Positions 1-4,425 of a stretch of DNA of 7,308 nt are shown piece by piece. Positions within the stretch are counted from its first letter, which is position 1; each line of letters begins with the position of its first letter. The stretch comes from Candidatus Saccharimonadota bacterium. GTDB lineage: Bacteria; Patescibacteriota; Saccharimonadia; Saccharimonadales; Saccharimonadaceae. Both the position numbers and the translations under genes were made by a program. The notes below the pieces were generated by a model. The model was not told the origin of the DNA, did no database searches, and saw only the letters and a program-made list of their open reading frames with translations. The DNA is taken from assembly GCA_905373345.1 (NCBI GenBank), contig CAJPSU010000034.1, positions 1-7,308 of the forward strand. The letters are read 5' to 3'.

Positions 1-82
1 TCGCAAGCCCTAGCGCTTTTAGCTTGCCCTCGTCTGCCGTTGGTTTCTGTGTCGGTGTCTTTGCGTCGGTTTTCTTCGCCAT
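1..82 (-). CDS. recA: Probable RecA recombinase, N-terminal fragment (runs off left edge)
   Basis: Only the first 27 codons are visible. They begin at an ATG (82-80) and are open to the window edge. The peptide starts MAKKTDAKTPTQKP and continues ADEGKLKALGLA. A short Lys/Thr/Pro-rich lead followed by a D-x-x-K-x-x-A-L-x-x-A helix is how bacterial RecA proteins begin, just before the conserved I-x-x-Q-F-G-x-G-x-I-M segment, which would lie outside the window. RecA polymerises on single-stranded DNA and drives ATP-dependent homologous pairing in the cytoplasm. The ATG is preceded by GAGGGGG four bases upstream, a good Shine-Dalgarno match, and by a TATAAT box further upstream. The ruv genes nearby fit a recombination role. 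No Walker motif can be seen, so the identification rests on a short match and on context; another Lys-rich N-terminus cannot be excluded. Confidence 0.68.
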   Translation of the reverse strand, partial: MAKKTDAKTPTQKPTADEGKLKALGLA

Positions 83-86
83 GCTT

Positions 87-109
87 CCCCCTCTCGTAGC
101 CTCATTATA
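87..109 (-). promoter_or_regulatory. recA-like gene: -10 box, short leader and Shine-Dalgarno
   Basis: On the minus strand a perfect TATAAT lies at 109-104, followed by 21 nt to the ATG at 82. Initiation about 7 nt downstream would give a leader of roughly 14 nt. That leader contains GAGGGGG (93-87) four bases before the ATG. No recognisable -35 hexamer is seen at 16-18 bp. The expected -35 zone (about 127-132) runs into the -10 of the divergent pilin gene. Confidence 0.6.
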
Positions 110-130
110 CCCTAGACATATATTTTTTGA

Positions 131-136
131 TATAAT
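131..136 (+). promoter_or_regulatory. -10 box of pilin gene, leaderless arrangement
   Basis: A perfect TATAAT is followed by ACCAGAT (7 nt) and then the ATG at 144. Transcription initiating 7-8 nt after the -10 would start on or one base before the ATG, so the mRNA would be leaderless. No purine-rich Shine-Dalgarno is present. No TTGACA-like hexamer is seen at 108-113; that position is occupied by the -10 of the recA-like gene on the other strand. An AT-rich inverted repeat (119-123 with 130-134) overlaps this box and could be an operator or simply low complexity. Confidence 0.6.
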
Positions 137-143
137 ACCAGAT

Positions 144-542
144 ATGAAACGAAACGGATTCACTGTTATTGAGTTGCTCGTTGTCATCGTCGTACTCGGT
201 GTTGGTTGCTGGCTTTTCTTCAGCGAGAAGATGAAACTAGACGCCGTCCAGCGCGATAATCAGCGCAAAGTCGCTATCAATGCAATGTATTACAGTCTTG
301 AAGAATACTATTACGCTAAATTCGGCTACTACCCACAAACGATTGATAGTAAAACGTTACGTACGGTTGATCCAGAATTATTTACCGACCCGACTGGTAT
401 TAAATTCGGTAAAAGTGGTGCAGACTACAGCTACGACTCAACCGGCTGTTCCGCCGACGGAAAGTGCACCGGCTACACACTACTCAGTACGATGGAGCGC
501 GAAGGAGACTACCGTAAGCAAAATCGCGAACACAAAAACTAA
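144..542 (+). CDS. Type IV pilin-like / pseudopilin protein (prepilin N-terminal methylation signal)
   Basis: This 132-residue protein starts with a class III prepilin signal: short basic leader MKRNG, then FTVIELLVVIVVLGVG. Prepilin peptidase should cut after Gly5 and methylate Phe6. Glu10 is the conserved Glu+5 needed for pilin assembly. Residues 6-26 form the hydrophobic helix that anchors the subunit in the membrane and packs the fibre core. The globular part has the Y-Y-Y-A-K-F-G-Y-Y-P segment common in small Gram-positive and CPR pseudopilins, and a C102-C108 pair that could close a six-residue disulfide loop. I chose the ATG at 144 because it puts the signal at the N-terminus; an in-frame ATG at 24 would add 40 unrelated residues and overlap the recA-like gene. 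It could be a minor pilin or type II secretion-type subunit. It stands alone here, without assembly ATPase or platform genes, and its stop overlaps the convergent PH-domain gene. Confidence 0.87.
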   Translation: MKRNGFTVIELLVVIVVLGVGCWLFFSEKMKLDAVQRDNQRKVAINAMYYSLEEYYYAKFGYYPQTIDSKTLRTVDPELFTDPTGIKFGKSGADYSYDSTGCSADGKCTGYTLLSTMEREGDYRKQNREHKN

Positions 543-569
543 TCGTCGACCTCGCTGACTGGACGACCA
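534..569 (-). terminator. Candidate weak intrinsic terminator of the PH-domain gene
   Basis: Read on the minus strand, positions 569-562 pair with 547-540 in an 8-bp stem that includes two G-U pairs. The loop is 14 nt, followed by one G and then five U (538-534). It covers the last codons and stop of the PH-domain gene and lies inside the 3' end of the convergent pilin gene. The stem is weak and the U-tract short. The same hairpin read on the plus strand has no U-tract, so it would not serve the pilin gene. Confidence 0.3.
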
Positions 570-1291
570 TTCTTAAATGCTTCGACAGCGTTGTTCAGAA
601 TTGCGATTTCGCGCTTTGGGTTTGCGACATAATGAAAACGGTACGTTGTTTCGTCGCCCTCAGTGCTCAGCCGAATCGAGCCGTAATTAAATATCGTCTG
701 CAGCGGCCCTTGCTGCGAATAGCTCGCATCCTCAATGTTTGCCAGACTCACTGTCTGCTCACGCTTTGAGAAAAGACTCATTTGGATTTCTTGAATCACG
801 CTCTCGTTCGTCAAAAAGAAGCGGTTTTGCGTATACACCCACACCGCAACATAACCGCCAATCGCAAATAGCGCCATCACCATCGTAGCGATAATAATCA
901 CTTGATTGTACGCCGCAAGCGGCAGCCCGATACGCCTCGCCATATCAGGGTAACAAAACATAAATATCGCTGTCAGTGTGATACCAGTAAGCGATAATAA
1001 AATCGGCGTCCACAGTCCTATGCTATGACGCGTCACGGCACTGATAACGTATTCATGCTGGCTTAAATTCAACCAAGGAAAGCGTTCAACTGACTCCTGA
1101 TGTTTGCGGCGTGTTTCTTCGGAAATATGCACCGGGATTGGCTCAGTTGAGCGTGCAACATGCACGACTTGCTTACCAGAATCGGTAACCTGCGTATGCG
1201 TCGGCTCGACAGGCGCAGCGTACAGCGGACGCCCCTCGGCATCGTACGCTACTGGTTGCTGTCCGTTTTGCGCTGCGTTGTCATCGCTCAT
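539..1291 (-). CDS. Two-TM membrane protein with C-terminal bacterial PH domain (bPH2/YdbS-like)
   Basis: 250 residues. Residues 1-70 are polar, Gln/Pro/Thr-rich and presumably cytoplasmic. Residues about 93-115 and 130-153 are two hydrophobic helices separated by a short basic loop. Residues about 155-240 look like a bacterial PH domain: a QNRFFLTNESVIQE strand set, then SKREQTVSLANIEDASY and G-S-I-R-L-S-T, the usual pattern in which a helix-breaking Q-x-x-L-x-x-I-E/D-D segment precedes G-x-I-x-L-x-T. Such proteins are common in Gram-positive and CPR bacteria; the molecular role is mostly unknown and membrane-associated scaffolding is a guess. The ATG at 1291 is chosen because GAGGAG (1304-1299) lies 7 nt upstream. 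It begins 38 nt after the ruvB stop with its own possible -10, so it may be read both from ruvB and independently. Its stop TAG overlaps the pilin stop by 4 bp. Confidence 0.85.
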   Translation of the reverse strand: MSDDNAAQNGQQPVAYDAEGRPLYAAPVEPTHTQVTDSGKQVVHVARSTEPIPVHISEETRRKHQESVERFPWLNLSQHEYVISAVTRHSIGLWTPILLSLTGITLTAIFMFCYPDMARRIGLPLAAYNQVIIIATMVMALFAIGGYVAVWVYTQNRFFLTNESVIQEIQMSLFSKREQTVSLANIEDASYSQQGPLQTIFNYGSIRLSTEGDETTYRFHYVANPKREIAILNNAVEAFKNGRPVSEVDD

Positions 1292-1298
1292 CGCTTAT

Positions 1299-1329
1299 CT
1301 CCTCACTGTTAATACTTATCTACAGTATA
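1299..1329 (-). promoter_or_regulatory. Possible -10 box and Shine-Dalgarno of the PH-domain gene
   Basis: TATACT at 1329-1324 begins on the base directly after the ruvB stop codon TAG (1332-1330). It is followed by 32 nt to the ATG at 1291, so a transcript would have a leader of about 25 nt. GAGGAG at 1304-1299 is a strong Shine-Dalgarno with a 7-nt spacer. No convincing -35 is visible. Translation initiation here is therefore of the conventional leadered type, unlike the adjacent ruvB. Confidence 0.5.
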
Positions 1330-2328
1330 CTACAAATTCAAATGCTTACGCGCCCGCGGCGTTACACGCCGACCGCGCGGCGTGCGCTCAATAAAGCCGA
1401 TTTGTAATAGATACGGTTCGTAGAAATCCTCAATCGTGCTCGCTTCGTCTCCAGTCAGTGCCGCAATAGTAGTCAAGCCTACTGGATTATCGCCATAATT
1501 TTTAAGCATTGCACTCAGCAACTGCCGATCTGCGGGGTCAAGCCCCAAATCGTCCACTTCTAGTAACTGTAGTGCTTGCTGGGCTGTCGGCACATTAATA
1601 ATACCATCGCCGTTCACATCAGCGTAATCACGCACCCGCCTGAGCAGCCGGTTAGCGATCCGCGGCGTCAAACGCGCCCGAGTGCTCAGCAGCTCCGCGG
1701 CATTTTTGTCAATCACTGTCGCTAGAATAGCAGCACTGCGCCGCACAATCTGTGCAATATCTGCCGGCGTATAAAACTCTAACCGATAGATATGCCCGAA
1801 CCGATCGCGTAAAGGAGCCGCTAAACTACCCGTTCGCGTCGTCGCACCAATGACAGTAAAATGTGGCAGATCCAGCCGCACGCTCCGTGCCGCCGGCCCT
1901 TTACCGATGATGATATCCAGCTTATAATCCTCCATCGCCGAGTACAATACTTCCTCTACTGCCCGACCTAGCCGGTGAATCTCATCGATAAATAATATGT
2001 CGCCATCACCCAAGTTTGTCAAAATAGACGCTAAATCGCCCGCTTTTTCGATCGCCGGTCCGCTCGTCACGCGTAACCCAGCTCCCATTTCATGCGCAAT
2101 GACACCCGCCATTGTTGTCTTGCCGAGACCTGGCGGCCCATACAATAGCACATGATCAATCGGCTCGCCGCGTTTTTTCGCCGCCTCAATCGCCAAACGC
2201 AAGTTACGCTTCAGCCGCTCCTGTCCGACATACTCGTCAAACGTCTGCGGACGTAGAGTTACTTCAATCTGCTGCTCCGCGCCATCGTCATCATGCGCAC
2301 TGGTATCAACGATTCGTTCAATTGCCAT
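1330..2328 (-). CDS. ruvB: Holliday junction branch migration ATPase RuvB
   Basis: 332 residues, the usual RuvB length. RuvB forms hexameric AAA+ rings on either side of RuvA at a Holliday junction and pumps DNA through it using ATP. Visible motifs: Walker A GPPGLGKT (64-71, Lys70), Walker B ILFIDEIH (111-118, Asp115/Glu116), sensor 1 in GATTRTGSL (161-169), arginine finger in APLRDRFG (171-178, Arg174), sensor 2 [11 protein letters not shown] (221-231), and a C-terminal winged helix with [12 protein letters not shown] and the final T-P-R-G-R-R-V-T motif (301-325). The opening stretch with [12 protein letters not shown] is also canonical, and no key residue is missing. It is separated from ruvA by two other genes and about 1.5 kb, whereas the two are often adjacent. 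It appears to have its own promoter and no Shine-Dalgarno. Confidence 0.98.
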   Translation of the reverse strand: MAIERIVDTSAHDDDGAEQQIEVTLRPQTFDEYVGQERLKRNLRLAIEAAKKRGEPIDHVLLYGPPGLGKTTMAGVIAHEMGAGLRVTSGPAIEKAGDLASILTNLGDGDILFIDEIHRLGRAVEEVLYSAMEDYKLDIIIGKGPAARSVRLDLPHFTVIGATTRTGSLAAPLRDRFGHIYRLEFYTPADIAQIVRRSAAILATVIDKNAAELLSTRARLTPRIANRLLRRVRDYADVNGDGIINVPTAQQALQLLEVDDLGLDPADRQLLSAMLKNYGDNPVGLTTIAALTGDEASTIEDFYEPYLLQIGFIERTPRGRRVTPRARKHLNL

Positions 2329-2550
2329 AGGTACAGTATAGCATTATAGTAACGAGGCGTTGGCTCTAGTCTGCAAGCATGATATACGTTTAACTTTTTC
2401 GCAATTCTGTGAGAGATGGCTCGTCAGAAATAATAAAGGAACGACATTATCATAACTAATGGCATTGACTTAGCCTACTAGCGTATCATGGGTGGTGAGA
2501 AGTTTAGAAATAATCTCCCCTATTGGCTTATGACCGCTGTTAAACCGCTT
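2329..2550 (-). other. Intergenic gap between the orphan gene and ruvB, no gene seen
   Basis: This 222-bp gap is the longest non-coding stretch in the window. All frames on both strands are broken by frequent stops. I see no tRNA-like cloverleaf, no strong hairpin with a U-tract, and no repeat array. Apart from the tandem -10 boxes next to ruvB, the only structure is weak: a GAGA...TCTC pair near 2498-2518 and a direct AGCGGT repeat (minus strand) within about 2533-2548. It may hold the terminator of the upstream gene or decayed sequence, but I cannot show either. Confidence 0.6.
2335..2348 (-). promoter_or_regulatory. Tandem -10 boxes upstream of ruvB; the nearer gives a leaderless start
   Basis: On the minus strand TATAAT (2348-2343) is followed after 2 nt by TATACT (2340-2335), then GTACCT (6 nt) and the ATG at 2328. 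Use of TATACT would start RNA at or next to the ATG; use of TATAAT would give a leader of about 7 nt. Neither leaves room for a Shine-Dalgarno, and none is seen. No good -35 is found for either box. Confidence 0.5.
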
Positions 2551-3252
2551 TCAGCTCTCCCCCGACTCTTTCCATTCTGACGCTGTTGTCTTTATACTAT
2601 ATATTGGTTTCTTTTTGGAAAAAGCGATACGCCGGAAGGCGCGGTCAACAACCGCCGACGGGTTGGCGAGTGCAGTACGTGGATTATCGTCCCAAACACA
2701 GGGATCGGTAAGCGCTTGCTTCATTTTTTCAGCATCAGCATTGCGGCTGTGCAAAAATATACTCAGACTACATTCACTATCTTGTCTGCGACGTAAGAGC
2801 ACTTCAGCCCCATCGTCTAACCTTGATCGATACAGCGCACTAGCCATTCTCGTTTGTCCACGCCATAGCTGACGTACCACATCTACCGAAACAGCCCTTA
2901 GAGCAGATGACACCGGTGCAATTATACTATATGAATAATACTTAGAGTGGCGTGACCAGCTAACAGAAAGCAGCTGCTCCGAATTAGTATCAAAGCCGAT
3001 TGACGACCACAGGGGAAACAACAATTTAGCATTCATGCCGATTGTGTATTCAATATATTCAAACGGTTCTATTTGGTACAATTCATACGGTTTAGCGTCA
3101 CTTCCGTGAAAGGCGACAAGGCGGCAGAAAAGCTCATCAACCCGAGCATAGAGAATCTTGAGTAATCGATCGTATTGAACTTTCGACAACGCGACAATTG
3201 CACCTTCAGGTGTTGGTTTGACAATATTATCAGGTGTGAGACGGAACGCCAT
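2551..3252 (-). CDS. Protein of unknown function, soluble, 233 aa
   Basis: I do not recognise a family. The product is a mixed-charge soluble protein without a signal peptide or membrane helix. It opens MAFRLTPDNIVKPTPEG, has a helical stretch around 24-48 (SKVQYDRLLKILYARVDELF), and a Tyr-rich region at 57-69 and 104-109. A basic cluster LLRRRQD lies at 152-158, and the C-terminus ends Lys/Ser/Glu-rich. There are three cysteines (43, 161, 185) with no metal-site spacing. The start is supported by a TATAAT box 6 nt upstream of the ATG with a partial -35 (4 of 6 bases), and the frame is open throughout, so a real gene is likely. It lies 38 nt downstream of the CDP-alcohol phosphatidyltransferase-like gene and upstream of a 222-bp gap. 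Position between ruvA and ruvB does not by itself show a DNA-repair role. It could be a lineage-restricted Saccharibacteria protein. Confidence 0.8.
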   Translation of the reverse strand: MAFRLTPDNIVKPTPEGAIVALSKVQYDRLLKILYARVDELFCRLVAFHGSDAKPYELYQIEPFEYIEYTIGMNAKLLFPLWSSIGFDTNSEQLLSVSWSRHSKYYSYSIIAPVSSALRAVSVDVVRQLWRGQTRMASALYRSRLDDGAEVLLRRRQDSECSLSIFLHSRNADAEKMKQALTDPCVWDDNPRTALANPSAVVDRAFRRIAFSKKKPIYSIKTTASEWKESGES

Positions 3253-3258
3253 ATACGT

Positions 3259-3287
3259 ATTATATACCTACAAATATAAACGGTCAT
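3259..3287 (-). promoter_or_regulatory. Promoter of the orphan gene (-35 ATGACC, -10 TATAAT), leaderless arrangement
   Basis: ATGACC (3287-3282; four of six bases match TTGACA), a 17-bp spacer, and TATAAT (3264-3259) lie in the 38-nt gap after the preceding gene. The -10 is followed by ACGTAT (6 nt) and the ATG at 3252, so the start site should fall on or next to the A of the start codon. There is no Shine-Dalgarno. This is the only promoter in the window with both elements at standard spacing. Confidence 0.65.
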
Positions 3288-3290
3288 CTC

Positions 3291-3824
3291 TCATAGTTGC
3301 CGTATCTTGCCATCATGTTGCTTGCCAAATCCTTTTAAAGAAGCTAACCCAGTTGTCGCTGATACCCCAGCCGCAATCCAACTGACTTGGCGAACCTGAC
3401 TTTCACTATCACGCGCAGCCGACACAATACAAGCTGCTATCGCCAAATTTGATACCTTCTGGCACTTACCGCCTTTTGTTACTTCGCCAGTTTTTAAATA
3501 ATGTGCTAAATTTATCGCGCCAACAGCTAACGCTCGCATTGCCATCAGTTTTAATGGCAACTGGACTTCTGGATGTTGCCGATATACCGCATATCCCATT
3601 CTAAAAATTGAAATTTGATCAACCACACCATCCGCTACCCGACGAGTTGGCGTATCAGCGTTAAACCTACGCAAGAACTTGCCGTCATAAATATCAGCTG
3701 TAATAAGCGCAAGCATACCTAATGTAGCAGATTCGCGATCTTTCACCTTTTTAGCCACATACTCGGCTAACGGATACCTCGCCATTGTCAAGGTAATGCC
3801 CGGTATCTCCTGGAAAGAATTCAT
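3291..3824 (-). CDS. CDP-alcohol phosphatidyltransferase-like membrane protein, diverged
   Basis: 177 residues, close to the length of small phosphatidyltransferases such as PgsA. Residues 44-69 carry D-x2-D-G-x2-L-R-x8-R-x3-D-x3-D. This is the CDP-alcohol phosphatidyltransferase signature D-x2-D-G-x2-A-R-x8-G-x3-D-x3-D with all four metal/substrate aspartates (Asp44, Asp47, Asp65, Asp69) kept, but Ala replaced by Leu51 and the second Gly by Arg61. An ITLTMARYPLA stretch (10-20) resembles the family's T-L-x-R N-terminal segment, and GGKCQKVSN (118-126) resembles the later G-K-x-K-T motif. Hydrophobic segments lie at about 33-45, 89-110, 124-138 and 147-163, fewer or weaker than the usual six helices. 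The family transfers a phospho-headgroup between CDP-diacylglycerol or CDP-alcohol and an acceptor in the membrane. The substrate cannot be told, and the two substitutions may mean altered or lost activity. It starts 13 nt after ruvA, with no clear Shine-Dalgarno, probably co-transcribed and perhaps coupled. Confidence 0.72.
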   Translation of the reverse strand: MNSFQEIPGITLTMARYPLAEYVAKKVKDRESATLGMLALITADIYDGKFLRRFNADTPTRRVADGVVDQISIFRMGYAVYRQHPEVQLPLKLMAMRALAVGAINLAHYLKTGEVTKGGKCQKVSNLAIAACIVSAARDSESQVRQVSWIAAGVSATTGLASLKGFGKQHDGKIRQL

Positions 3825-3837
3825 TAAGCTTAGCTCA

Positions 3838-4413
3838 TCACCCTCGCAGTGCCCGCGTCACGCGCTCAGCTGTCGGTAGCGCTGGATCAACTCCTTCAAG
3901 TGCGCGTGTCGCGTCTGCTAATGTGTAACCGAGTGCTACGAGAGCTTCAAGAGCTTCGTCAACGACACTAGATGGGGTTTGCGACAGTACATCAGAGCGA
4001 TCATCTGCGGTTGGCACGCCAACTTTATCACTTAAATCAACCACCACGCGCTCAGCAGTTTTTTTACCGACGCCGACAGCTTTCTGAATGAAAGCGTGGT
4101 CGGCGTTAGCAATAGCGTTGCGAACAATTTCCGCCTCGCCCAGACTCAAGATTGCAAGCGCTGCTTTTGGCCCAACACCCTGCACGGTGATAAGTAGCTG
4201 AAATAACTTTTTTGCCGTCAGCGATGAAAACCCAAAGAGTTCTTCAGCCTGCTCACGTACGTGGTGATACGTGTAAATTTTCGCTTCACTGCCCACATTA
4301 AAGCGCTCGAAATCACCTGCCGCCACGTATACCTCATAGCCAACACCGCCAGCATCAACAACAATACTATCATTAAATTTTTCCGCAATTGTACCAAACA
4401 CATGTGCTATCAT
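3838..4413 (-). CDS. ruvA: Holliday junction DNA-binding protein RuvA
   Basis: 191 residues, typical for RuvA. The tetramer binds four-way junctions, holds them square-planar and loads RuvB. Domain I (1-63) is the OB fold, with opening MIAHVFGTIAEK and VVDAGGVGYEVYV. Domain II (about 64-130) has two helix-hairpin-helix motifs, VQGVGPKAALAIL (77-89) and VGVGKKTAERVVVDL (113-127). A linker (131-147) leads to the RuvB-binding domain III (about 150-191), with DEALEALVALGYTLADA. The pin loop reads REQAEELFGF (53-62), where E. coli has an Asp at the second acidic position; here it is Gln55. The ATG at 4413 lies 12 nt after the PBP stop, with AGGA (4422-4419) five bases upstream, so ruvA is likely co-transcribed with the PBP gene. 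Confidence 0.97.
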   Translation of the reverse strand: MIAHVFGTIAEKFNDSIVVDAGGVGYEVYVAAGDFERFNVGSEAKIYTYHHVREQAEELFGFSSLTAKKLFQLLITVQGVGPKAALAILSLGEAEIVRNAIANADHAFIQKAVGVGKKTAERVVVDLSDKVGVPTADDRSDVLSQTPSSVVDEALEALVALGYTLADATRALEGVDPALPTAERVTRALRG

Positions 4414-4418
4414 CTCAG

Positions 4419-4422
4419 TCCT
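4419..4422 (-). promoter_or_regulatory. Shine-Dalgarno of ruvA in the PBP-ruvA junction
   Basis: AGGA with a 5-nt spacer to the ATG at 4413. It lies in the 12-nt gap after the PBP stop TAG (4428-4426); a second GGA overlaps the stop itself. No -10 box is seen here, so ruvA depends on upstream transcription and a conventional ribosome binding site. Confidence 0.6.
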
Positions 4423-4425
4423 GTC

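Noticed and set aside
24..143. Longer start for the pilin gene (in-frame ATG at 24), adding 40 residues
   Set aside because: It would overlap the recA-like gene and both promoters, and would bury the prepilin cleavage signal, which must be near the N-terminus. The ATG at 144 directly follows a TATAAT box.
1350..1381. GC-rich imperfect inverted repeat near the ruvB 3' end, considered as a terminator
   Set aside because: It lies within conserved RuvB codons (G-R-R-V-T-P-R-A-R) and has no U-tract after it on either strand.
1594..1617. EF-hand or dockerin-like D-x-N-G-D-G-x-I loop in RuvB (residues 238-245)
   Set aside because: It lines up with the ordinary RuvB loop between the sensor 2 helix and the next helix, where other RuvB proteins have a similar charged D-G-x-I turn. 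Nothing else suggests calcium binding.
2424..2465. 13-codon minus-strand ORF encoding a hydrophobic peptide in the gap upstream of ruvB
   Set aside because: It is very short, with no Shine-Dalgarno or appropriately placed -10; this is expected by chance in 222 bp.
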